A stretch of 64,000 nt of DNA from DASXQK01 sp963757155. Lineage in GTDB: Bacteria; Pseudomonadota; Alphaproteobacteria; Dongiales; Dongiaceae. Both the position numbers and the translations under genes were made by a program. The first letter of the stretch is position 1. Every line of letters begins with the position of its first letter. Of the stretch, positions 8,999-17,209 are shown in pieces. The stretch lies in contig CAVWQS010000004.1 of NCBI GenBank assembly GCA_963757155.1, positions 1-64,000 on the forward strand, read 5' to 3'. The notes under the pieces are model-generated. The model saw only the letters and a list, made by a program, of their open reading frames with translations, searched no databases and was not told the origin of the DNA.

Positions 8999-10006
8999 AT
9001 GCCGGATACCGAGGACATCGCGATCTTCGTCCGGGTGGTGGAACTGGGGAGCCTGACGGCCGCGGGGCGGGACATGCGCCTCTCGGTGGCGGTGGTGAGC
9101 AACCGCATCGCCCGGCTGGAGAGCCGCCTGGGCACCCGCCTGCTGAACCGCACGACCCGGCGGGTGCAGCCGACGCCCGAGGGCGCGCTGTTCTACGAGC
9201 ATAGCGTCGTGATCCTGAATGAGCTGGACCAGGCGGAGAGCGCGATCTCGGAGCGCACCGACGATCCGCGCGGCCCGATCCGGGTGACCGCGCCCGCCGT
9301 CTTCGGGCGGATGCATGTGGCGCCTCATGTCCCGGCCTTTCTCCAGCGCTATCCCAATATCCAGCTTCGCCTCCATCTCTCGGATCAATTCGTCGATCTG
9401 ATCCAGGAGCGCATGGACCTCGCCATCCGCATCGCCGAGCTCGGCGATTCCAACGCCATCGCTCGCAAGCTGGCGGTGAACCGCCGCGTCATCGTGGGAT
9501 CGCCGGCCTATCTCCTGCGCCACGGCCGACCCCAGGAGCCGGCGGATCTTCTGAGGCACAACTGCCTGCTGCTGCGCTTCCCCGGCTCGAAGCAATTCCG
9601 CTGGACCCTGGAGACGCCGGAGGGGCCGCAGACCCTGCGGGTCTCGGGCAATATGGATTCCAACAATGGCGAGGTGCTGCGCCAATGGTGCCTGGCGGGG
9701 CAGGGGCTGGCGCTGAAATCCCTCTGGGAGATCGCCGATGATTTGAACGCCGGCCGGCTGGAGATCCTGCTCCCGGACTATCCGCCCCCGGGCCATGCGA
9801 TCCACGCGCTTTATCCCCAGAACCGGTTTCTCTCCTCGCGGGTGCGGGTGTTCATCGATTATCTCGCGGAGATCTACGGGCCGGTGCCGCCTTGGGAGAG
9901 GGGGTTGAAGATCAAGTTGCCGGAGCCGTGTCGCGGCCTGTCCTGGGCTGCGCGTCTCACTTGTAGCCCTGAGTTTACCATCTGTTATCCCGTCATTCCC
10001 CGCTGA
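8999..10006 (+). CDS. LysR family transcriptional regulator, probable regulator of puuD
   Basis: 335 residues. The N-terminal winged helix-turn-helix spans roughly residues 1-60 (VFVRVVELGSLTAAGRDMRLSVAVVSNRIARLESRLGTRLLNRTTRRVQPT as its core). The periplasmic-binding-like effector domain follows (GPIRVTAPAVFGRMHVAPHVPAFLQRYPNI; later DSNNGEVLRQWCLAGQGLALKSLWEI), typical of the CrgA/DsdC-like group. The gene faces puuD across a perfect T-N11-A operator, so control by a purine breakdown product is the natural guess. The last ~30 residues exceed the family length, and the final codons (CYPVIPR) are read from a palindromic repeat starting at 9991. Confidence 0.9.
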   Translation: MPDTEDIAIFVRVVELGSLTAAGRDMRLSVAVVSNRIARLESRLGTRLLNRTTRRVQPTPEGALFYEHSVVILNELDQAESAISERTDDPRGPIRVTAPAVFGRMHVAPHVPAFLQRYPNIQLRLHLSDQFVDLIQERMDLAIRIAELGDSNAIARKLAVNRRVIVGSPAYLLRHGRPQEPADLLRHNCLLLRFPGSKQFRWTLETPEGPQTLRVSGNMDSNNGEVLRQWCLAGQGLALKSLWEIADDLNAGRLEILLPDYPPPGHAIHALYPQNRFLSSRVRVFIDYLAEIYGPVPPWERGLKIKLPEPCRGLSWAARLTCSPEFTICYPVIPR

Positions 10007-10086
10007 TAAAGCGGGTGGAGAATCCAGGGCGACAAGCGAGCCTGCGGTTCGCCCTCGGATTCCCGCTCTTGGCCGCGGGAATGACG
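9991..10086. repeat. Palindromic intergenic repeat (cGTCATTCC family)
   Basis: It begins CGTCATTCCCCGC and ends CCGCGGGAATGACGG, with an inner AATCCAGGGCGACAAGCGAG stretch typical of this repeat family. The left end overlaps the lysR stop region. Related copies lie near 0.77, 30.7, 35.8, 44.8 and 62.3 kb. Confidence 0.6.
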
Positions 10087-10111
10087 GAAGAGAGAGATCG
10101 TAGCTCGCGAG

Positions 10112-10759
10112 CTAAGGCGCCGCCGCCGCGTTGCACAGCACAATGAATCTCTGCATCGCCTGATCGAAAGCCTGGCGGGCTTGTTTGGCGCGGTCGGCTT
10201 CCGGGACGGTTGCCTGTTGGGTGCCGGCGACAGGGAGCTGGGCGTCGAGGGACGCGCTCATCACGGGGCCGTTATCGGTGACGAATTTCTCGATCATCTG
10301 CTCGAAGCGCTTTCTGTCCGGCGCGGACAACAATCCCAGCTCGTCGCGGATGGCGGCGCTGCGCAGCAGCTCCGCACCGGTCTGGAGGCGAAGGATGGGA
10401 AAATTCTGCTTCAGGCTGTCGATCTCCCCGGACTTGAGCGCGCTCAAGACGAAGTCCGGCGCAGCCGCCGCCATGGCCTTGGTCGAGAAATGCCGGCAGA
10501 CATAGCGCCAGCTCCCGGTAGCTTGCGCGGCGACCGCCTGCTTCGCCTGGTCCAGCAGCGCGATGTTCTTGGCCGTGTCCAGCCGGAGCTGCGCATTCTC
10601 CTCCCGCAGCGCCGCATTCTCGAAGATCGGCTTGGCGGCCTTCAGGCCGGTTGCCGTGAGATAGAGGATGCCCAGCGCCGCCACGGCGCTGATCCATTGC
10701 GGGATCGTGCCCCAGAAATCGGAGCGCTTTCGGGGCGGCGGTTTTGCCTGCTCGCTCAT
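10112..10759 (-). CDS. Small membrane-anchored coiled-coil protein, unknown function
   Basis: 215 residues. A basic N-terminus is followed by one transmembrane helix (about residues 20-42, ISAVAALGILYLTATGLKAA), a heptad-like stretch (ENAALREENAQLRLDTAKNIALLDQAKQAVA) and a C-terminal domain with Cys residues (YVCRHF; FIVLCNAAA). The ATG overlaps the stop codon of the adenine deaminase gene (ATGA), implying translational coupling and a shared transcript. No family recognised. It is the last gene of the purine gene train. Confidence 0.7.
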   Translation of the reverse strand: MSEQAKPPPRKRSDFWGTIPQWISAVAALGILYLTATGLKAAKPIFENAALREENAQLRLDTAKNIALLDQAKQAVAAQATGSWRYVCRHFSTKAMAAAAPDFVLSALKSGEIDSLKQNFPILRLQTGAELLRSAAIRDELGLLSAPDRKRFEQMIEKFVTDNGPVMSASLDAQLPVAGTQQATVPEADRAKQARQAFDQAMQRFIVLCNAAAAP

Positions 10760-11769
10760 GCCGCGGCGGCGGCGCGGTCGAAGGCCGCCAGAGCGCTCGC
10801 CTTTTCCTCCGCTCCCATGAAGGAGCCGGCGAAGCCGTTGCGCCCCACTTGCGCGATTTCCGGCCGGCCGAATCCCAGGGCCTGCTGCACGGCCTGGTAA
10901 TTCTCGCTGAGATAGCCGCCGAAATAGGCCGGGTCGTCGGAATTGAAGGTCACGAACAGGCCCTGGTCGAGCATCCGCTTGGCGGGGTGATCGGCCAAGG
11001 TCTTGACGACGCGGAGCCGGAGATTCGACAGCGGGCAGACCGTGAGCGGAATCTGGTCGCGTGCGAGGCGGGCAACGAGGGCCTTGTCCTCCATGGCGCG
11101 GACCCCGTGATCGATCCGCTCCACCCCCAGGATATCGATCGCCTCCCAGACGTAGTCCGGCGGGCCTTCCTCGCCGGCATGGGCCACCAGCCGAAACCCC
11201 GCGTCCTTCGCCCGCTTGAAGACGCGGGCGAAGTTCCGCGGCGGATTTCCGACTTCCGAGGAATCGAGACCGATGCCGATGATCTGGTCCTTGTAGCGTA
11301 GGGCGAGATCGAGGGTGGCCTGCGCGTCGGCTTCGTCGAGGTGGCGCAGAAAGCACATGATCAGATGGCTGCTGATTCCAAAGTTGGTCTTGGCCTCGTC
11401 AAGGGCGCGCTGCAGGCCGTCGATCACGGTGCCCAGCGCGATCCCGCGCTCGAGATGGGCCTGGGGATCGAAGAATATCTCGACATGCCTCACGCCCTGG
11501 GCCTGGACCTTCGCGAGATAGGCGGAAGTGAGGTCGTAGAAATCGGCCTCGGTCCGCAGCACCGACATGCCGCGATAATAGAGATCGAGGAAATCCTGGA
11601 GCCGGCTGAAATTATACGCCTTGCGGAGCGCCTCGACGGAAGCATAGGGCAGGGAGATCCCATTGCGGGCGGCGAGCCGGAACATGAGCTCCGGCTCGAG
11701 GCTGCCCTCGATATGCATATGCAGCTCGCTCTTCGGCAGCCGTTCGATGAAGCCTGTCAGATCGCTCAT
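10756..11769 (-). CDS. Adenine deaminase (adenosine/adenine deaminase family)
   Basis: Zinc amidohydrolase converting adenine to hypoxanthine, the entry of adenine into xanthine dehydrogenase. It shows the HMH metal motif in LPKSELHMHIEGSLEPELMF, GLDSSEVGNPP, AHAGEEGPPDYVWEA (a metal/catalytic His-Glu region), RIDHG, and TFNSDDPAYFGGY. The last motif and GLDSSEVG resemble the Pseudomonas-type adenine deaminases more than true adenosine deaminases, which have a TDDP form. Start 11769 is chosen because family similarity begins there; an in-frame ATG at 11826 with GAGGG upstream is the alternative. It lies between a purine-type ABC importer and a coupled small gene. Confidence 0.85.
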   Translation of the reverse strand: MSDLTGFIERLPKSELHMHIEGSLEPELMFRLAARNGISLPYASVEALRKAYNFSRLQDFLDLYYRGMSVLRTEADFYDLTSAYLAKVQAQGVRHVEIFFDPQAHLERGIALGTVIDGLQRALDEAKTNFGISSHLIMCFLRHLDEADAQATLDLALRYKDQIIGIGLDSSEVGNPPRNFARVFKRAKDAGFRLVAHAGEEGPPDYVWEAIDILGVERIDHGVRAMEDKALVARLARDQIPLTVCPLSNLRLRVVKTLADHPAKRMLDQGLFVTFNSDDPAYFGGYLSENYQAVQQALGFGRPEIAQVGRNGFAGSFMGAEEKASALAAFDRAAAAA

Positions 11770-11845
11770 GCCTGCGGACTCGCAAATACGACTCGCGGGA
11801 CCGCCGGATACGCTCCCGTCATCCATCCCTCAACCGGAAACTGCC

Positions 11846-11877
11846 GGCCCCGTTCCCATGATTCAGGGAACGGGGCC
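11846..11877 (-). terminator. 12-bp-stem hairpin between BMP binding protein and adenine deaminase
   Basis: GGCCCCGTTCCC, loop ATGATTCA, GGGAACGGGGCC: a perfect stem 53 bases past the binding-protein stop and 77 bases before the adenine deaminase start. There is no T-tract on the minus strand, so partial termination or 3'-end protection of the binding-protein mRNA is more likely than full termination. Confidence 0.55.
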
Positions 11878-11930
11878 ATCTGCGCGCGCTTTCTAGATAT
11901 GACGTTTCCTCAATGCTCCAGGGCCTGCTC

Positions 11931-13013
11931 TTACTGCGGCAGGGTTCCCTCGATTCCTTCGGCCAGCCAGTTCATGCCGAGGATATCGTCGTCGGTCAGC
12001 TGGGCGCCGTCGGCAACCTTGATCTTGCCGCTTTGGTCGTTGATGGGCCCCTTGAAGATCACGATGCTGCCGCCCTTGATGCCGTCTTCGGCCGCCTGGG
12101 CGGCCGCGGCGACATCGTCCGGCATGTTGGTCCAGGGGGCCATGTGCAGCATCCCCGCCTTGAGGCCGCCCCAGATGTCCTGGGTCGTCCAGCTGCCGTC
12201 CATGGCCGCCTGGATGCGCTGGGTATAATACTCGTCCCAATGGTCGACCGAGGAGGTGAGCTGGGCCTTGGGCGCGAATTTGATCATGTCGGAGGCCTGG
12301 CCGAAGCCATGTACCCCACGCTGCTCGGCGACCTGGAGCGGAGCGGCGGAATCGGTGTGCTGGGCGATGATATCGGCGCCCTGATCGATCAGCGCCTTGG
12401 CGGCGTCGCTCTCCTTGCCCGGATCATACCAGCCGTTGATCCAGACCAGCTTGATCTTGCCCTGGGGATTGACCGTACGCATGCCCTGGATGAAGGCATT
12501 CATGCCCATGACCACCTCGGGGATCGGCACCGAGCCGATATAGCCGACCACGCCCGACTTCGACACCTTGCCGGCGATCACGCCCTGGATATAGCGGCCC
12601 TCGTAGAAGCGGATGTTGTAGGTCGCGACATTGACCGCCCGCTTGTAGCCGGTGCAATGCTCGAACTTCACCGCGGGGAATTGCTTGGCGACCTTGATCG
12701 TCGGATTCATGAACCCGAAGGACGTCGTGAAGATGATGCCATTGCCGCCGGCCGCGAGCTCGCGGATCACGCGCTCGGAATCGGGGCCTTCCTTCACGCT
12801 CTCGACATAGGTGGTCTTAAGCTTGTCGCCGATCGCCTTCTGGGCGGCCTGGCGCCCGAGGTCGTGCTGATGGCTCCAGCCGAAATCGGCCACCGGGCCG
12901 ACATAGACGAATCCGGCCTTGAAAGGCTCGTCGGCGCGGGCCAGGCCGAAGCGGCCGAGGGCGGCCGTGGCAGCGCTGGCACCGAGCAGTTTGTTGAAGG
13001 TTCTTCTTTGCAT
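11931..13013 (-). CDS. BMP family ABC transporter substrate-binding protein (purine base/nucleoside type)
   Basis: 360 residues with a twin-arginine-like leader (QRRTFNKLLGASAATAALG). The mature part is of the BMP/PnrA class (KAGFVYVGPVADFGWSHQHDLGRQ; TTSFGFMNPTIKVAKQFP; GYIGSVPIPEVVMGMNAF; NGWYDPGKESDAAKALIDQGADIIAQHTDS). Members bind nucleosides or purine bases. It lies directly after the three genes for the matching NupOPQ-type ATPase and permeases and before adenine deaminase, so a purine ligand is likely. The frame is intact. Confidence 0.93.
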   Translation of the reverse strand: MQRRTFNKLLGASAATAALGRFGLARADEPFKAGFVYVGPVADFGWSHQHDLGRQAAQKAIGDKLKTTYVESVKEGPDSERVIRELAAGGNGIIFTTSFGFMNPTIKVAKQFPAVKFEHCTGYKRAVNVATYNIRFYEGRYIQGVIAGKVSKSGVVGYIGSVPIPEVVMGMNAFIQGMRTVNPQGKIKLVWINGWYDPGKESDAAKALIDQGADIIAQHTDSAAPLQVAEQRGVHGFGQASDMIKFAPKAQLTSSVDHWDEYYTQRIQAAMDGSWTTQDIWGGLKAGMLHMAPWTNMPDDVAAAAQAAEDGIKGGSIVIFKGPINDQSGKIKVADGAQLTDDDILGMNWLAEGIEGTLPQ

Positions 13014-13091
13014 CGCAAGTCTCCCTGGTCTGGAATTCGAATTTCGACTTGATGATAGTCTAGGAGCCTCCCGGCGAAATGGCTATCTGCC

Positions 13092-14021
13092 TCAGCCGGC
13101 GGCATGAAAGGGCCGGCCGAGGCAGGCGGGGGCGTTGAGGCGGATCCGGGTCTGGTCCCGCGAGATCAGGACCAGCACGATGATGGTGGTCAAATAAGGC
13201 AGCATCGAGAGGAATTGCGAGGGAATGTGCAGCTGGGTGCCCTGGACATAGAGCTGCAGAATGCTGATGCCGCCGAAGAGATAGGCGCCCAGCAGCAGCC
13301 GCGCGGGCCGCCAGGTCGAGAAAACGACCAGGGCAAGGGCGATCCAGCCGCGCCCGGCGGTCATGTTCTCCGCCCACATCGGGGTATAGACCAGCGACAT
13401 ATAGGCCCCGGCCAGCCCGCTGGCCAAGCCGCCGAACAGCACCGCGCCGAAGCGGATGGCGATGACGGGATAGCCGATGGCATGGGCCGCCTCATGGGAA
13501 TCGCCCACGGCGCGCAGCGCCAGCCCGGGACGGGTGCGGTAGAGGAACCAGCTCACCAGCGCCAGCAGCAGGAAGGAGCCATAGACCAAGGCGTCCTGAT
13601 GGAACAGGATCGGGCCGATCACGGGCAGGTCGCTCAGGAGCGGAAGATCGAGCTTGGGCAGCGGCGGCACGCCATTGCCCACGAAGCTCTTGCCGATGAG
13701 GGCGCTGAGGCCCGTGCCGAAGATCGTGAGCGCCAAACCTGCTGCCACCTGGTTCGCCAGCAGCAGCAGGACCAGGACCCCGAAAATGAACGCCATGCCC
13801 ATGCCCGCCGCGGCAGCGGCGGCGATGCCGAGCACGGCACTGCCGGTCGTCAGCGTGACGGCGAAGCCGACGATGGCGCCGACCAGCATCATGCCCTCGA
13901 TCCCGAGATTGAGGACGCCGGATTTCTCCGCCACTAGCTCGCCGGTGGCAGCCAGCAGCAGCGGGGTCGAGGCGCTGATCACCGAGAGAATGACCGGGAC
14001 GAACCAGCCCATGCCGGTCAT
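13092..14021 (-). CDS. ABC transporter permease (NupQ/BPD_transp_2 type)
   Basis: 309 residues, about eight to nine helices, with the family signature LVAEKSGVLNLGIEGMMLVGAIVGF near the N-terminus and a typical RAVGDSHEAAHAIGYPV coupling region. The ATG overlaps the upstream permease stop (ATGA at 14018-14021). It forms a heterodimer with the neighbouring permease for nucleobase or nucleoside import. Confidence 0.93.
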   Translation of the reverse strand: MTGMGWFVPVILSVISASTPLLLAATGELVAEKSGVLNLGIEGMMLVGAIVGFAVTLTTGSAVLGIAAAAAAGMGMAFIFGVLVLLLLANQVAAGLALTIFGTGLSALIGKSFVGNGVPPLPKLDLPLLSDLPVIGPILFHQDALVYGSFLLLALVSWFLYRTRPGLALRAVGDSHEAAHAIGYPVIAIRFGAVLFGGLASGLAGAYMSLVYTPMWAENMTAGRGWIALALVVFSTWRPARLLLGAYLFGGISILQLYVQGTQLHIPSQFLSMLPYLTTIIVLVLISRDQTRIRLNAPACLGRPFHAAG

Positions 14022-15103
14022 GTCGGCACCGCTCCCACCCTGATTCGGCGGCCGAGGCGAATCCGGTAGAGGATCAAGATGTCCGAGCCCAGGAGGAAGA
14101 ACAGCAGAATTCCCTGGAAGATATCGGTGACGGCACTGGGCATGCCGAGATCGATCTGGGCCGCCTCGCCGCCGAGATAGGAAAGGGCGAGCAGCAGCCC
14201 GGCGAAGAGCACGCCCACCGGATGCAGCCGGCCGAGGAAGGCGACGATGATGGCGGTGAAGCCGTAACCGGGAGAGATCTGGGGCGTGAGCTGGCCCACG
14301 GGCCCGGCGACCTCGAACAGCCCCGCCGCCCCTGCGAGGCCGCCGCCCAGCATCATGGAGAGCCAGATCAGCCGTTTATCCCTGAAGCCGGCATAACGCG
14401 CCGCCCGTGGCGCCTGCCCCGCGACCTTGAGCTGAAAGCCCACGAGGGATTTGCCGAGCAGGCCCCAGGCCAGCAGCACGACGGCCACCGCGATGGGGAT
14501 TCCCAGATGCAGGCGCGTGCCGGTGGCCAGGATCGGCATGGTGGCGGCCTCGGAGAAGAGGCGCGACTGGGGAAAGCCGTAGCCTTCCGGATCGCGCCAG
14601 GGCCCGGTGACGAGATAGATCAGGATCAGCTGCGCGACATAAGTCAGCATGAGGCTGGTCAGGATCTCGCTGGCGTTGAAGCGCGTGCGGAGGTAAGCGG
14701 GAATGGCGGCCCAGGCCATGCCGCCCAGGACCCCGGCGAGGATCATGGCGGGCAACAGCAGCGGGCTGGTGCTGTCGTAGAACAGCAAGGCGAGGCCGCC
14801 GCCGGCGAGCGCCCCCATGGTGTATTGCCCCTCGGCGCCGATGTTCCAGACATTGGCGCGGAATCCCAGGGAGAGGCCAGTGCCGATGAGGATGAGGGGC
14901 GAGGCCTTGACCAGCAGCTCGGGCAGGCTGCTCGGCGAGGTCAGGGGCTTGATGAAGAAGGTGTAGAGGGCAAGCCCGGGGCTGCGGCCCATGGCTTCGA
15001 AGACCAGCGCGCTGGCGATGAGCGTGAGCGCCAGCGCCAGCAGCGGCGAGGCATAGACCCAGAAAGTCGAGCGATGGCCGCGAGGCTCAAGCCGGAACAG
15101 CAT
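14018..15103 (-). CDS. ABC transporter permease (NupP/BPD_transp_2 type)
   Basis: 361 residues with about ten helices. Marker segments are SLGFRANVWNIGAEGQYTMGALAG and GFTAIIVAFLGRLHPVGVLFAGLLLALSYLGGE. It overlaps the upstream ATPase gene by 17 bases and the downstream permease by 4, so the three are one transcript. This is the partner permease of the purine-type importer. Confidence 0.93.
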   Translation of the reverse strand: MLFRLEPRGHRSTFWVYASPLLALALTLIASALVFEAMGRSPGLALYTFFIKPLTSPSSLPELLVKASPLILIGTGLSLGFRANVWNIGAEGQYTMGALAGGGLALLFYDSTSPLLLPAMILAGVLGGMAWAAIPAYLRTRFNASEILTSLMLTYVAQLILIYLVTGPWRDPEGYGFPQSRLFSEAATMPILATGTRLHLGIPIAVAVVLLAWGLLGKSLVGFQLKVAGQAPRAARYAGFRDKRLIWLSMMLGGGLAGAAGLFEVAGPVGQLTPQISPGYGFTAIIVAFLGRLHPVGVLFAGLLLALSYLGGEAAQIDLGMPSAVTDIFQGILLFFLLGSDILILYRIRLGRRIRVGAVPT

Positions 15104-16652
15104 CGGCCCCTCCCTCGGCTGCGACAGCGCTGCCGCCCATCAGCAGGCCGATCTCCTCGATGGTGAACTGGCCGACCGGCCGCGCCGGGGAGAGGCGCCC
15201 GCCCGCGATGACGGCGATGCGATCGCAGAGGCCGAAGATCTCGTCCAGGTCCTGCGAGATGACCACGACCGCCGCACCATTGGCCGCGAGATCGAGCAAG
15301 GCCTGGTGGACGGCCGCGGCCGCACCGGCATCCACCCCCCAGGTCGGCTGGGCCACCACCAGAACCCCGGGGCGCTGCAGGATCTCGCGCCCGACGATGA
15401 ACTTCTGCAGATTGCCGCCGGAGAGGCTGCGCGCCTCGCTGGCGGCGCCGGGTGTGCGCACATCGAAATCCCGGATCACCTCCTTGGCATAGCCCAGGCT
15501 CCGCTTGGCATCGATCAGGCCGCGCCGCGCCAGGCCGAGGGGCCGATAGCCACTGAGGAAAGCATTCTCCGTCAGGCTCATCCCGCGCACCGCGCCGTGG
15601 TCGTTGCGCTCCTCCGGCACGAAGGCGGCCCCGAGCGAGCGCCGCTGACCCGGCCCCAGCCGCCCGACCGGCTTGCCGTCGAGCAATATGGCCTCGGGGC
15701 GATCGGCCAGCGTCTCGCCGGAGAGCGCGGCCATCAGCTCGTTCTGCCCGTTACCGGCGATGCCGCCGATGCCCAGGATCTCGCCGCCGGCCACGGCGAA
15801 GGAGATATTCTTGAGGTCGGTGCCGAACTGCTGGTCGGAGGCGAGCTGCAAGCCCTGCACGGTGAGGCGCGCGGATGCTGCTTCCTCGGCGCGCCGGCCA
15901 TGGCGCGGCGCCTTCAGCTCGGTCCCGATCATCAGCTCCGCCAGATGCTGGGCCGTCTCCAGCCTCGGATCGCATTCGGCGACGACCCGACCCATCCGCA
16001 TGATCGTCGCCCGGTCGCAGAGCGCCTTGATCTCCTCCAGCTTGTGGCTGATGTAGAGGATCGAGCACCCCTCCTTTGCCAGCCGCCGCAAGGTGGTGAA
16101 GAGCTTCGCCACCTCCTGCGGCGTCAGCACCGAGGTCGGCTCGTCCATGATCAGCAGCTTCGGATTCTGCAGCAGGCAGCGGACGATCTCGATGCGCTGG
16201 CGCTCGCCTACGGAAAGATCATGCACGCTGCGGTCGGGATCGAGCGGCAGGCCATAGGCCTCAGAGACCTCGACGATCCGCGACTTCAAGCGCCGGCGCA
16301 GCGCCGGATCGTCGACGGCGAGCGCGATGTTCTCGGCGACGGTGAGGGCTTCGAACAGCGAGAAATGTTGGAAGACCATGCCGATGCCGAGCCGCCGGGC
16401 GAAGTTCGGGCTGGGAATGCGGGTCGGGCGCCCCTGCCAGCGGATCTCGCCGGCATCGGGATGCAGCACGCCATAGATGATCTTGACCAGCGTGCTCTTG
16501 CCGGCACCGTTCTCGCCGAGCAGGGCATGGATCTCGCCGGGCAGGACCTCGAAATCGACGCGGTCGTTGGCGAGACAGCCCGGGAAGCGCTTGACGATGC
16601 CCTTGAGCGCCAGAAGCGGTACGGTCGGCGGCGCGGATTCGCTCACGCTCAA
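15087..16652 (-). CDS. ABC transporter ATP-binding protein, tandem ATPase (NupO/MglA type)
   Basis: 521 residues with two ATPase cassettes. The N-terminal one has Walker A GENGAGKST, signature LSVGERQRIEI and Walker B LLIMDEPTSVLT. The C-terminal one has a degenerate P-loop (GIAGNGQNELM), signature LSGGNLQKFI and LVVAQPTWGVD. This double arrangement is normal for BMP/Nup importers. The start is a TTG at 16652 (a GTG at 16646 is possible); no ATG fits. The 83-base gap after guaD shows no clear promoter. Confidence 0.9.
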   Translation of the reverse strand: MSVSESAPPTVPLLALKGIVKRFPGCLANDRVDFEVLPGEIHALLGENGAGKSTLVKIIYGVLHPDAGEIRWQGRPTRIPSPNFARRLGIGMVFQHFSLFEALTVAENIALAVDDPALRRRLKSRIVEVSEAYGLPLDPDRSVHDLSVGERQRIEIVRCLLQNPKLLIMDEPTSVLTPQEVAKLFTTLRRLAKEGCSILYISHKLEEIKALCDRATIMRMGRVVAECDPRLETAQHLAELMIGTELKAPRHGRRAEEAASARLTVQGLQLASDQQFGTDLKNISFAVAGGEILGIGGIAGNGQNELMAALSGETLADRPEAILLDGKPVGRLGPGQRRSLGAAFVPEERNDHGAVRGMSLTENAFLSGYRPLGLARRGLIDAKRSLGYAKEVIRDFDVRTPGAASEARSLSGGNLQKFIVGREILQRPGVLVVAQPTWGVDAGAAAAVHQALLDLAANGAAVVVISQDLDEIFGLCDRIAVIAGGRLSPARPVGQFTIEEIGLLMGGSAVAAEGGADAVPA

Positions 16653-16735
16653 GCCGCCCTGCCGCTCCGCGCCGGGAGCCCCCCGTCTGCCGTCATGTTT
16701 CCCCCTGTCGCTATCGCGGTGCTTCTGCCATCGCG

Positions 16736-17209
16736 TTAGTACGGAATCTTATCCGGCTTATCCATCCATTCCCTGAACACGCGCTGCCCCTCCGGCGAAG
16801 GCAGATGGATGAAGGGCAGGCTGCGGCCCAGGATCGGCTTGGCGAACTCCCGATAGATGGCATCGTCGTCGAAGCCGATGGCGGCCGCGTCCGCCCTTGT
16901 ATTGGCATAGTAGACGCGATCCAGCCGCGCCCAATAGATAGCGCCCAGGCACATGGGGCAGGGCTCGCAGCTCGTGTAGAGTTCGCAACCCGCGAGGCTG
17001 AAGCTCCCCAGCCGGCGGCAGGCCTCGCGAATGGCGACGACCTCGGCATGGGCCGTCGGATCGATGGTGGAGGTGACCCGATTCGTGCCCTCGGCCAGGA
17101 TCTCCTCGCCGCGCACGACGATGGCGCCGAAAGGCCCGCCCAGCCCCGCTCGCATATATTCGCCGGAGAGCTCGACCGCGCGGCGGATGAAATCTTGAGC
17201 CCTGTTCAT
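16736..17209 (-). CDS. guaD: Guanine deaminase (cytidine deaminase-like fold)
   Basis: 157 residues of the small CDA-fold guanine deaminase class (Bacillus GuaD-like), distinct from the large amidohydrolase guanine deaminases. The zinc site shows as TAHAEVVAIREAC and TSCEPCPMCLGAIYWA; the YYANTRADAAAIGFDD segment is typical of this class. It converts guanine to xanthine for XdhAB. Start 17209 is chosen because its ATG overlaps the xdhC stop (ATGA); upstream in-frame residues are not family-like. A tRNA adenosine deaminase is less likely given the context and the C-terminal segment. Confidence 0.88.
   Translation of the reverse strand: MNRAQDFIRRAVELSGEYMRAGLGGPFGAIVVRGEEILAEGTNRVTSTIDPTAHAEVVAIREACRRLGSFSLAGCELYTSCEPCPMCLGAIYWARLDRVYYANTRADAAAIGFDDDAIYREFAKPILGRSLPFIHLPSPEGQRVFREWMDKPDKIPY

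Noticed and set aside
10112..11356. A 414-residue protein joining the adenine deaminase region to the coiled-coil protein
   Set aside because: The upstream part is an out-of-frame shadow of adenine deaminase; the ATGA overlap at 10756-10759 marks the true boundary.
16736..17209. tRNA adenosine deaminase TadA
   Set aside because: The sequence has the same zinc motifs, but its place between xdhC and a purine importer and the ANTRADAAAIGFDD segment fit guanine deaminase better.
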